64,000 nucleotides of DNA, from positions 1,178,001-1,242,000 of the forward strand of contig NZ_OZ242364.1 of NCBI RefSeq assembly GCF_965208925.1, written 5' to 3'. Of the stretch, positions 1-8,996 are shown in pieces (the stretch's first letter is position 1; the number at the start of each line of letters is the position of its first letter). This DNA is from Poriferisodalis sp965208925. GTDB taxonomy: Bacteria > Actinomycetota > Acidimicrobiia > Acidimicrobiales > Poriferisodalaceae. The notes below the pieces were generated by a model. It saw only the letters and a list, made by a program, of their open reading frames with translations, was not told the origin of the DNA and did no database searches. A program made the position numbers and the translations under genes.

Positions 1-244
1 GCTGCCAGTTGCGCGTGCGCTGCGCGAAGTTCCATGCCCCGTAGACGATCAGCACGCACGTCAAGGCGTAGAACGCGAACTTGACTCCGCCCGGCACATT
101 GCCGAACACCTCGCGATGCGCGGCGTCAGTGTCTTCGTGGAATCCGAAGGCGGCTGCCGCAATGCCAGACGCAGCGGTAATCAGCGCGAATGCGACGCCG
201 ATGCCCAGTACGAGCTGGTGCGGTCGCAGAGGCGGCTTGCTCAC
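1..244 (-). CDS. N-terminal fragment of a membrane (Fe-S)-binding respiratory oxidoreductase
   Basis: This gene runs off the left edge; only its first 81 codons are here, from a GTG start at 244. The fragment has a hydrophobic segment at about residues 10-35, a short charged loop, then VFGNVPGGVKFAFYAL leading into a second membrane segment and a basic RTRNW end. That arrangement matches the membrane-anchor N-terminus of actinobacterial heterodisulfide-reductase-like Fe-S proteins, which carry a NarI-like cytochrome b portion ahead of cysteine-rich Fe-S domains. Those diagnostic Cys motifs lie outside the window, so the call rests on N-terminal resemblance only. Confidence 0.5.
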   Translation of the reverse strand, partial: MSKPPLRPHQLVLGIGVAFALITAASGIAAAAFGFHEDTDAAHREVFGNVPGGVKFAFYALTCVLIVYGAWNFAQRTRNWQ

Positions 245-340
245 GCTGGCGAAGTTAGCTGACGTGCTTGCGACGGCCGGGAGCCTCGAACGCCAGCGGC
301 GCCCGCGGGCTCACCATGCCGTCAGGTGGCGACGTGTGAT

Positions 341-772
341 TCAGCCGTAGAGCTTGCGATTTGCCTTGCGCAGGCGACCGGCCAGCTCCGACAGCAGCTT
401 GTGAGCCACCGACGGGGTGCTGTCGATGATGCCTTTCAGCTCCCGCCTCGACAGCATGATCGTCTCCATGTCGGTGGCAGCCACCACCGACGCGGTGCGC
501 GGGCCGTCGTCGAAGAGCGCCATCTCGCCGATGGACTCACCCGGGCCGATCTCGGCGACCTTGCGCCCGTTGCGCCGAACGACCGCCGTGCCGTGCACGA
601 TCACGAAGGCATAGCCGGCCATCGAGCCGCCGCTGCCCTCCTCCACGATGTTGTCGCCGGCCGTGAAATCGACCTGCTCAGCCTTGCGTGCGATGTGTTG
701 GAGTTCCTTCTTGCTGCAGTCGGAGAACAGATCAACTTCACGAAGACTCTCCGCACGATTCGCTACCGACAT
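341..772 (-). CDS. Cyclic nucleotide-binding domain protein (CRP-like sensor domain, no HTH)
   Basis: A 143-residue stand-alone cNMP-binding beta-roll. The phosphate-binding cassette is visible at about residues 78-96 (GESIGEMALFDDGPRTASV), with the Glu and Arg that contact ribose and phosphate in the CRP/EPAC family. There is no DNA-binding helix-turn-helix and no channel or kinase domain, so it probably acts as a ligand-sensing partner protein. The ATG at 772 was chosen because AAGGAG lies just upstream on the minus strand; the frame stays open further upstream but without a ribosome binding site. The ligand (cAMP or other) cannot be told from sequence. Confidence 0.8.
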   Translation of the reverse strand: MSVANRAESLREVDLFSDCSKKELQHIARKAEQVDFTAGDNIVEEGSGGSMAGYAFVIVHGTAVVRRNGRKVAEIGPGESIGEMALFDDGPRTASVVAATDMETIMLSRRELKGIIDSTPSVAHKLLSELAGRLRKANRKLYG

Positions 773-957
773 ATCCCGCTCCTTGCCGCCGTGGCCTTTT
801 GCGCCGGGGCTGGCTGGCCCACAAGCGCCGGACCGTAGCATGCGCCCGGCCCCCAAGACGCGCCAGAGACTAGCGCCCGCCGCCCATTCATCGGGCAGGT
901 TGCGTGCAATCGACCCTACGGCGTGCGACGCTAAGGAGGCTGAGTCGGGAGGGCGCA

Positions 958-1311
958 ATGGTTGAGGCGTCGGTTGCAATGGTGACAGCGGTCATCAAGC
1001 CACACCGGCTCGAGATGGTGCTGGAGGCGCTGCGGGACCTTGACATCACCGGGCTGACCGCGTCGGAGGTCCGGGGGTTCGGCCGTCAGGGCGGCCATAC
1101 CGAGACCTACCGGGGCACCGAGTACCACGTGGACTTCATTCCGAAAGTCCGCATCGAGGTGCTGGTCGCGACCGAGTTGGCTGAGCGGGTGGTGGATGCC
1201 ATTGTCGAATCCACCCGCACCGAGCGCATCGGCGACGGCAAGGTGTGGGTCACCTCCGTCAACAGCGTTGTGCGCATCCGCACCGGCGAGCGCGGCATCG
1301 ACGCCCTGTAA
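958..1311 (+). CDS. glnB: PII family nitrogen regulatory protein
   Basis: A 117-residue PII signal protein, the trimer that senses ATP/ADP and 2-oxoglutarate and controls nitrogen assimilation. The body follows the GlnB/GlnK pattern: TAVIKPHRLEMVLEAL, then GFGRQGGHTETYRGTEY at the T-loop, with Tyr56 matching the modified Tyr51 of E. coli GlnB, then KVRIEVLV and a C-terminal IGDGKVWV/VVRIRTGERG. GGGAGGG precedes the ATG at 958; an inner ATG (979) would give an N-terminus closer to the family average. No amtB, glnD or glnA is adjacent, so GlnB versus GlnK is undecided. Confidence 0.9.
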   Translation: MVEASVAMVTAVIKPHRLEMVLEALRDLDITGLTASEVRGFGRQGGHTETYRGTEYHVDFIPKVRIEVLVATELAERVVDAIVESTRTERIGDGKVWVTSVNSVVRIRTGERGIDAL

Positions 1312-1526
1312 TGCTGCCCGCGGCGAGGGCGGCAGTGCCCTCTGCTCCCGCGATCCGGCAGGCGAGAGATGCGAACCTCACCGCATTTCTCGTCGACGTC
1401 ATCGACGTATTGCGTTGCATCCAGCAGGGAACCGGTCGCAACGTCGCAGAGTTCACTGCCGCCCTCGCCGCTATTCGTCTGGTGTTCGCTGGGCGCTGCT
1501 CAGCGGAGGTAGCGGTCCTCTACTGA
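1311..1526 (+). CDS. Possible small hypothetical protein overlapping the PII stop codon
   Basis: A 71-codon frame starts at an ATG overlapping the PII stop (TAATG), an arrangement that allows translational coupling, and ends 27 nt inside the 3' end of the opposite-strand gpmA. Third positions are moderately G/C-rich. No family is recognised and there is no separate ribosome binding site. It may be a small real gene or simply an open stretch between convergent genes. Confidence 0.25.
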   Translation: MLPAARAAVPSAPAIRQARDANLTAFLVDVIDVLRCIQQGTGRNVAEFTAALAAIRLVFAGRCSAEVAVLY

Positions 1527-2219
1527 TTGAGCGGTCGCGACCTCGAGGTCGGCGTCGAGCTCGTACACCAGGGGCACGCCGGTGGGGATGTTGAGATCGG
1601 CGATCTCGGAGTCGCCGATGCCGTCGAGGTGCTTCACCAGCGCCCGCAGGCTGTTCCCGTGGGCTGCCACCAGGACGGTGCGTCCCGACTGAAGATCGGG
1701 CGCTATGCCGTCATGCCAGTAGGGCAGCAGCCTGGTCACGACGTCGGCCAGACACTCGGTGCGCGGCACGCCTTCTCCCAGCTCGGCGTAACGCGGATCG
1801 CCGCCGACGCCGAATTCATGGTCGTCGGGCATCGGCGGCGGAGGCACGTCGTAGCTGCGGCGCCAGAGGTGAACCTGGTCGGCGCCGTGCCGTTCAGCCA
1901 TCTCGGCCTTGTTCAGACCCGTGAGCGCTCCGTAGTGCCGCTCGTTCAGACGCCAGTGGCGTCGCACCGGCAGCCATCCGCGGCCCATCACGTCGAGCGC
2001 CGCGTTGGCAGTCTGTATGGCGCGCCGGAGGAGCGACGTGTGCACGACGTCGGGTTCGATGGCGGCCGCCAGGAGTGCCTCGCCGGCGGCATGAGCTTCG
2101 GCGTGCCCTTCATCAGTCAGCCCGACATCCCACCAGCCGGTGAAGCGGTTCTCGAGATTCCAAGCGCTCTGGCCGTGACGCAGGAGCACGAGCGTGTGCG
2201 TCTCGCGGGCCGATGCCAT
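1500..2219 (-). CDS. gpmA: 2,3-bisphosphoglycerate-dependent phosphoglycerate mutase
   Basis: A 239-residue cofactor-dependent phosphoglycerate mutase interconverting 3- and 2-phosphoglycerate in glycolysis and gluconeogenesis. It has the phosphohistidine motif LLRHGQSAWN near the N-terminus, the ENRFTGWWDVGL segment, LNERHYGALTGLNK in the middle and the second catalytic histidine in AAHGNSLRALVKHL. Length fits the family (about 230-250). The ATG at 2219 has no Shine-Dalgarno but a TACCTT hexamer ends 8 nt upstream, suggesting a leaderless message. It is convergent with the PII gene. Confidence 0.95.
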   Translation of the reverse strand: MASARETHTLVLLRHGQSAWNLENRFTGWWDVGLTDEGHAEAHAAGEALLAAAIEPDVVHTSLLRRAIQTANAALDVMGRGWLPVRRHWRLNERHYGALTGLNKAEMAERHGADQVHLWRRSYDVPPPPMPDDHEFGVGGDPRYAELGEGVPRTECLADVVTRLLPYWHDGIAPDLQSGRTVLVAAHGNSLRALVKHLDGIGDSEIADLNIPTGVPLVYELDADLEVATAQSVEDRYLR

Positions 2220-2227
2220 AGGCGTGC

Positions 2228-2233
2228 AAGGTA
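2228..2233 (-). promoter_or_regulatory. Leaderless-type -10 hexamer for gpmA
   Basis: TACCTT on the minus strand ends 8 nt before the gpmA ATG. It matches the TANNNT pattern seen before many non-operon starts in this window; a -35 element is not evident. Confidence 0.45.
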
Positions 2234-2396
2234 GCCCGCGGGCGCCCCGCCGCTACGACACCATTTTGGCACCGTTGCCGGTAGCATCACTTAGAGAAGT
2301 TGCTAGTAAGACACTCAATTTATATGCTTGTCTGTACTACCAATCCACGTTCCTGGCCAGTCTCGGTCGGGATGCCTCACGATGAAAGGCACCATG

Positions 2397-4210
<1,814 letters not shown>

Positions 4211-4214
<4 letters not shown>

Positions 4215-4747
4215 GCGAAACCGAGACCGAGCTCGATGCGGCGGCTGTGGAAGCAGTCGGCGAGAGTCCGCCAGCCCCGGACGACCCGGCTCTGGACGAT
4301 CTGGCGGAGCGCGCGGAGCTGGTGTCACAGCTCGATGCCGTGACGGCCGAGCGCGACGACTATCTGGACCAGCTCCAGCGCCAACGGGCGGAGTTCCAGA
4401 ACTACCGGAAGCGAGTCGAAGCCGAGCGGCGCCAGCAGGTCTCTGCCGGCGTCAGCCGCTTGGTCGAGTCGCTGCTGCCGGTGCTCGACGGGTGCGACGC
4501 CGCCACTGCTCAGGGGCACAGCGAAGTGTCCGCCGTGGGCCAGTCGCTCATGGTCGCCCTGGGCAAGGCGGGGCTCGAACGAATCGACTCCGTCGGGGAG
4601 CCGTTCGACCCCACCCAGCACGAGGCGGTGACGATCGAGGAAGCACCCGATGACGGCCGCCAGGTCGTGACCGCGGAGTTGCGCAGCGGATTCCGTTTCG
4701 ACGGCCGTGTGCTGCGTGCTGCCATGGTCCAGGTGAGCGCGGGGTAG
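4211..4747 (+). CDS. grpE: Nucleotide exchange factor GrpE
   Basis: A 178-residue GrpE, which releases ADP from DnaK. It begins with an acidic, poorly conserved segment, then a coiled-coil region (about residues 35-75, ending LQRQRAEFQNYRKRVEAERR), then the beta-wing domain with GLERIDSVGEPFDPTQHEAV. The GTG start overlaps the dnaK stop (GTGA), indicating translational coupling. The size is normal for Actinobacteria. Confidence 0.95.
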
Positions 4748-4756
4748 GGGGCCACG

Positions 4757-5740
4757 ATGGACCCGCGACGCGAGTGGTTCGAAACCGACTACTACGCGGC
4801 ATTGGGGATCTCGTCCGATGCGTCGGACAAGGACATCACCAAGGCGTACCGGAAGCTCGCGCGCAAGCACCATCCGGATTCGAGCGCCGGCGATGAGGAA
4901 CGTTTCAAGCAGATCTCTGCGGCGTACGACGTCATCGGCGACTCCGACAAGCGCGCGGCGTATGACGAGGCGCGCCGCCTTGGGCCCGCTGGCCTCGGCC
5001 CGCAGATGGGCGGATTCGCATCGGGGCCGGGCGGCTTCAGCATCCGCATCGAGGATCTGGGCGATCTGGGCGGCATCTTCGGCAACCTCTTCGGTGACGG
5101 CCGGGGGCGGGCTGGCCGCGGCGGGTCCATGCCGATGCGCGGCCATGATCTCGAAACCCGCCTCGGCATCTCATTTCGCGATGCGGTCTCCGGAGCGGTC
5201 ACGGAGGTGGCTGTGCCCGACGCATCGACGGGCGGGATGCGGCATGTCAAGGTGCGCATTCCCGCCGGAGTCGACGACGGCGGGCGGATCAGGCTTGCGG
5301 GCAAGGGCTCGGCGGGCTCGGGCGGAGGGCCCAATGGCGATCTGTTCGTGCTGGTCGACGTGGCACCGGACGCCGATTTCGGCCGTGACGGCCGCAACCT
5401 CACCGTCAGCGTGCCGATCACCTTTCCCGAGGCCGTCTTCGGGGCCGATGTCAAGGTGCTGGACTTCGACGGGAATGCGGTGACGCTGCGCATCCCGCCG
5501 GGCACCCCGGCGGGCAAGACCTTCCGGGTGCGTGGCCGCGGCGTCACCACCCGCCGCGGCACCGGCGATCTGCTGGTGAGCGTCGACATCGTGGTGCCGA
5601 CGAAGCTGTCGTCGGCGGAGCAGGCAGCGATCGAGGCGTTGCGCGACGTCACCGACTTCGAGGGACGGTCAGGCCGCCGCCAGCGTGAGGCCGATCCGGA
5701 ACCGGCGACATTCGCCGACACCGCAGGAGCACAGCGATAG
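4757..5740 (+). CDS. DnaJ-family co-chaperone without zinc-finger domain (CbpA/type II-like)
   Basis: A 327-residue J protein. The J domain occupies residues 10-75, with the HPD tripeptide that stimulates DnaK ATPase (KHHPDSS). A Gly/Phe-rich linker follows (about 85-120), then two beta-barrel C-terminal domains (VKVRIPAGVDDGGRIRLAGKG, later LRIPPGTPAGKTFRVRGRG). The four CxxCxGxG zinc motifs of classical DnaJ are absent; the protein has no cysteine at all. It sits 9 nt after grpE, where a classical dnaJ often lies. A zinc-containing DnaJ may be encoded elsewhere. Confidence 0.9.
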   Translation: MDPRREWFETDYYAALGISSDASDKDITKAYRKLARKHHPDSSAGDEERFKQISAAYDVIGDSDKRAAYDEARRLGPAGLGPQMGGFASGPGGFSIRIEDLGDLGGIFGNLFGDGRGRAGRGGSMPMRGHDLETRLGISFRDAVSGAVTEVAVPDASTGGMRHVKVRIPAGVDDGGRIRLAGKGSAGSGGGPNGDLFVLVDVAPDADFGRDGRNLTVSVPITFPEAVFGADVKVLDFDGNAVTLRIPPGTPAGKTFRVRGRGVTTRRGTGDLLVSVDIVVPTKLSSAEQAAIEALRDVTDFEGRSGRRQREADPEPATFADTAGAQR

Positions 5741-5770
5741 CAATCAGGGGACGAACCGAGGAACACCGTC

Positions 5771-6172
5771 ATGAGCGAACAACCAAGGCGAACGCCATCT
5801 GCGTCCGAGCGCAACCGGGCGCTCTATGTCATCTCGGTGGCGGCCGAGCTCGCTGGTGTGCATGCTCAAACGCTGCGGATCTATGAGCGCAAGGGCTTGC
5901 TGGCCCCCGCACGCACCTCCGGCGGCAGCCGCCGCTACAGCGACCGCGACATTGCCATGCTCAACCGCATCAGCCAGCTCACCAGCGAGGGCCTCAACCT
6001 GGCAGGCGTCAAGCGGGTGATGGAGCTGGAGGAACGCGTGGCGGCGCTCGAGCGCAAGCTGGCCGACGTGCAAGCCGATGCAGCCAACCTGGTGGCCGAG
6101 ACGCACCGGCAGTACCGGCGTGACCTGGTGCCGCTGCCGCAGACCGATCTCATCCGGCGGCCCAGAGGCTGA
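5771..6172 (+). CDS. hspR: Heat-shock repressor HspR, MerR family
   Basis: A 133-residue MerR-type regulator. The winged helix-turn-helix lies at residues 18-85 (YVISVAAELAGVHAQTLRIYERKGLL, then SRRYSDRDI and LTSEGLNLAGVKRVMEL), followed by a coiled coil ending near residue 115. Its position after dnaK-grpE-J protein and before clpB is the actinobacterial HspR arrangement, where HspR represses these operons with DnaK as co-repressor. GAGGA lies 8 nt before the ATG. Two palindromes immediately downstream, at the clpB start, are the natural candidate targets. Confidence 0.93.
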   Translation: MSEQPRRTPSASERNRALYVISVAAELAGVHAQTLRIYERKGLLAPARTSGGSRRYSDRDIAMLNRISQLTSEGLNLAGVKRVMELEERVAALERKLADVQADAANLVAETHRQYRRDLVPLPQTDLIRRPRG

Positions 6173-6197
6173 GCCGCCCGGTTACCTAGTGTCGAAT

Positions 6198-6220
6198 CAA
6201 TAAATCTAAGTCATTTATTG
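6198..6220. promoter_or_regulatory. Palindrome 1 upstream of clpB (candidate HspR operator)
   Basis: CAATAAAT, a 7-nt spacer, then ATTTATTG: perfect 8-nt arms in an otherwise GC-rich region. The 8-7-8 geometry is like the HspR HAIR element (CTTGAGT-N7-ACTCAAG), although the bases differ. It lies between hspR and clpB and shares two bases with the next palindrome. Confidence 0.55.
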
Positions 6221-6244
6221 TCAAGTTTTCTGCTAAACTTGACA
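6219..6244. promoter_or_regulatory. Palindrome 2 abutting the clpB start codon
   Basis: TGTCAAGTTT, a 6-nt spacer, then AAACTTGACA: perfect 10-nt arms ending 2 nt before the clpB ATG. It could be a second repressor operator covering the transcription start. In RNA it could also form a hairpin next to the start codon, like an RNA thermometer; no Shine-Dalgarno is visible here. Confidence 0.6.
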
Positions 6245-6246
6245 TC

Positions 6247-8883
6247 ATGAACAACGACGCAGATGCCCGCAGCCGTCCGCTGCCGTCCAGTCCGCTGACG
6301 CACAAGTGCCAGGAGGCGCTGGCATCGGCGGCAGCCGCCGCGCAGAGCCAGGGTCATCCCGAGATCACCCGGGCGCACCTGCTGGCGGCGCTTGTATCTC
6401 AGCCAGAGGGCTTGGTGCTCCCCGTGCTCACACGCGCCGGCATCGAGCCGGCTGCCGTGCGTACGCGCGCGCTGGAGGCCCTCGGGCGGCTGCCGCGCAG
6501 CTTCAGCACGCAAACTCAGCCACAGCCCGGGCTCGCTCGTGAACTGGCCGACGCGCTGCAGGCGGCCGACGCGGAGCGCTTCCAGATGGGCGACGACTAC
6601 CTGTCCACCGAGCACCTGTTGCTGGCGCTCGCTGACGACCTCGACGCCGACCGCGACGCGCTGGCGGCTCTGGTCGGCGAGCTGCGCGGCAGCACACGGG
6701 TCACGTCGCCGACTCCGGAGAATTCCTATGACGCACTCGAGCGATTCGGTCGCGATCTCACGGCTGAGGCTCGCGATGACAAGCTCGATCCCGTCATCGG
6801 CCGCGATGACGAGATCCGCCGGATCATTCAGGTGCTGTCGAGACGCACCAAGAACAATCCTGTCCTGATCGGCGAGCCAGGCGTGGGGAAGACGGCGATC
6901 GTCGAGGGTCTGGCCCGCCGCATCGCCGAGGGCGATGTTCCCGACGGCCTGCGGGACAAGCGTGTCGTTGCGCTGGATCTGGCTGCAATGGTGGCAGGAG
7001 CCAAGTACCGCGGCGAGTTCGAGGAGCGGCTCGAAGCGGTACTGGGCGAGATCGTCGAGTCCGACGGCGAGATCATCACCTTCCTGGACGAGGTGCACAC
7101 GCTGGTCGGCGCCGGCGCGGGCGGCGACAGCTCGCTCGACGCAGCCAACATGCTCAAGCCGCTGCTGGCTCGGGGCCAGCTTCGACTGGTGGGCGCGACG
7201 ACGCTCGACGAGTACCGCCGGCACGTCGAAGACGACGCGGCACTGGAACGGCGTTTCGCGCCCGTCTATGTGGGCGAGCCATCGGTCACCGATGCGGTGG
7301 CCATCCTGCGCGGCCTGAAGGAGCGCTACGAGGTCCACCACGGCGTGCGCATCACCGACGCAGCGCTGGTTGCCGCGGTCACCCTGTCGGATAGATACCT
7401 GCGGGAGCGTTTCCTGCCGGACAAGGCCATCGACCTGATGGACGAGGCTGCCAGCCGCCTGCGGATCGAGATCGACTCGGTGCCGCTCGAGATCGATGTG
7501 TGCGAACGGCGCATCCGCCAGCTCGAGATTGAGGAGCTGGCGCTGAGCGGCGAAGGAGCGTCGAATGGATCACCGAATGGGTCCAGCAGCAGTTCCTCCG
7601 GAAGCCAGCGGCACGAACACCAGCGACGCGACGCAATAGCGGAGGAGTTGGCGTCTGAGCGCGAGCGTGTTGCCGGGCTCAAGGCGCACTGGCAGGCGGA
7701 GAAAGCGGCGATCGATCAGATCCGGGCGCTGAAGTCCGAAGCTGAGACGCTGGCCGCCGCAGTCGAACGGGAGACGGATCTTGAGCGAGCTGCGGAGATC
7801 CGCTTCGGTCAATTGCCCGAGGCGCACCGGCGGCTCGATGAAGCAGCCGCCGAGCTGACACGGCTGCAAGCAGGCAAGCGGATCCTGCGAGAAGAGGTGG
7901 ACGCGAATGACATCGCCGAGGTGGTGTCGCGCTGGACGGGCATCGCCACGAGCCGGCTGCTCGAAGGAGAGGTGCACAAGCTGGTGCACCTAGAGGAGAC
8001 ACTGGCGGTACGGGTCGTCGGTCAGCAACATGCCGTTGCCGCTGTCGCCAATGCCATCCGGCGCAGCCGCGCCGGGCTGAGCGAGCCGGATCGGCCCATC
8101 GGGAGCTTCCTGTTCCTGGGTCCGACCGGTGTTGGCAAGACCGAGCTGGCGCGTGCGTTGGCCGAAGCGCTGTTCGACGACGAGCGAGCCATGGTTCGCA
8201 TCGACATGTCGGAATATCTGGAACGGCACTCGGTCAGCCGGCTCATCGGCGCACCTCCCGGGTATATCGGCCACGACGACGGCGGTCAGCTGACCGAGGC
8301 GGTCCGGCGCCGGCCGTACTCGGTCGTCCTGCTCGACGAGATCGAGAAGGCACACACCGACGTGTTCAGCGTGCTGCTGCAGGTGCTCGACGACGGCAGG
8401 CTGACCGACGGCCAGGGACGCACTGTGGACTTCTCCAACGTCGTGCTCATCATGACGTCGAACCTGGCGGTGGACCCAGCGGAGTTCTTCGCACCGGAAT
8501 TCATCAACCGAGTCGACGAGATCCTGCGGTTCGACGCCCTCAGCCGCAGCGACGTGGCAGCGATTGCCGAACGGCAGCTGGAGATCTTGCGCACCCGCCT
8601 GATCGATCGCGAGATCACGCTGGACGTGACCGCAGCCGCCGCCGAGCTGCTCGCCAACCGTGGATATGACCCCGCGTACGGCGCTCGGCCGCTTCGTCGG
8701 CTGATCCAGCGCGAGCTGACCGACCCGCTGGCCTCCGGTCTGCTCGACGGCACCTTCGCCGACGGCGACACCGTGGCGGTGGACAGCGTCGACGGTTCGT
8801 TCCGCCTCAGCACGACGTCGGCACCAGCACGCATCGCACCCGAGGCATCCGACGATCTCGGACCGCTCTCAAGAGCCTCTTGA
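6247..8883 (+). CDS. clpB: ATP-dependent disaggregase ClpB (Hsp104 family)
   Basis: An 878-residue ClpB, which threads proteins out of aggregates together with DnaK. It has an N-terminal Clp repeat domain (about 1-145), AAA-1 with Walker A GEPGVGKTAIVEG and Walker B TFLDEVHTLVGAG, a coiled-coil middle domain, and AAA-2 with LGPTGVGKTELARAL and VVLLDEIEKAH. Two oddities: a Ser/Asn/Gly-rich insert in the middle domain near residues 437-456, and a very short link after MTSNL in AAA-2, where E. coli ClpB has roughly 30 more residues. Two palindromes lie just upstream, so control by HspR is likely. Confidence 0.96.
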   Translation: MNNDADARSRPLPSSPLTHKCQEALASAAAAAQSQGHPEITRAHLLAALVSQPEGLVLPVLTRAGIEPAAVRTRALEALGRLPRSFSTQTQPQPGLARELADALQAADAERFQMGDDYLSTEHLLLALADDLDADRDALAALVGELRGSTRVTSPTPENSYDALERFGRDLTAEARDDKLDPVIGRDDEIRRIIQVLSRRTKNNPVLIGEPGVGKTAIVEGLARRIAEGDVPDGLRDKRVVALDLAAMVAGAKYRGEFEERLEAVLGEIVESDGEIITFLDEVHTLVGAGAGGDSSLDAANMLKPLLARGQLRLVGATTLDEYRRHVEDDAALERRFAPVYVGEPSVTDAVAILRGLKERYEVHHGVRITDAALVAAVTLSDRYLRERFLPDKAIDLMDEAASRLRIEIDSVPLEIDVCERRIRQLEIEELALSGEGASNGSPNGSSSSSSGSQRHEHQRRDAIAEELASERERVAGLKAHWQAEKAAIDQIRALKSEAETLAAAVERETDLERAAEIRFGQLPEAHRRLDEAAAELTRLQAGKRILREEVDANDIAEVVSRWTGIATSRLLEGEVHKLVHLEETLAVRVVGQQHAVAAVANAIRRSRAGLSEPDRPIGSFLFLGPTGVGKTELARALAEALFDDERAMVRIDMSEYLERHSVSRLIGAPPGYIGHDDGGQLTEAVRRRPYSVVLLDEIEKAHTDVFSVLLQVLDDGRLTDGQGRTVDFSNVVLIMTSNLAVDPAEFFAPEFINRVDEILRFDALSRSDVAAIAERQLEILRTRLIDREITLDVTAAAAELLANRGYDPAYGARPLRRLIQRELTDPLASGLLDGTFADGDTVAVDSVDGSFRLSTTSAPARIAPEASDDLGPLSRAS

Positions 8884-8942
8884 ACAGCGTTCTAGCTGGC
8901 CGAATCGGCCGGAAATCCGGCGGTCCCGGAGGGGTCACTCCC
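8884..8942 (+). terminator. Possible hairpin region after clpB
   Basis: Two small back-to-back hairpins follow the clpB stop: GGCCG-AAT-CGGCC, then GCCGG-AAAT-CCGGC. There is no T-run, so this is at best a weak or factor-dependent terminator before the purA promoter. Confidence 0.3.
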
Positions 8943-8948
8943 TAGACT
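8943..8948 (+). promoter_or_regulatory. Leaderless-type -10 hexamer ahead of the purA leader ORF
   Basis: TAGACT lies 6 nt before the GTG at 8955. The spacing matches other leaderless starts in the window and would put the transcript 5' end at the short ORF rather than at purA. Confidence 0.45.
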
Positions 8949-8954
8949 GATTTG

Positions 8955-8993
8955 GTGACGACCAAGGCATCCTGCCGGCGGGCGATCAGCTGA
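8955..8993 (+). CDS. Candidate 12-codon leader peptide upstream of purA
   Basis: GTG followed by 11 sense codons (MTTKASCRRAIS) and TGA, ending 3 nt before the purA ATG and in the same frame. A TAGACT hexamer sits 6 nt upstream of the GTG, and purA itself has no good Shine-Dalgarno, so purA may be translated by reinitiation. Whether it regulates or is only a coupling device cannot be told. Confidence 0.35.
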   Translation: MTTKASCRRAIS

Positions 8994-8996
8994 ATC

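Noticed and set aside
2220..2396. A CIRCE or HAIR operator upstream of dnaK
   Set aside because: Only weak half-matches (CTTAGAG, ACTCAAT) with wrong spacing were found. No claim is made beyond an AT-rich promoter-like stretch.
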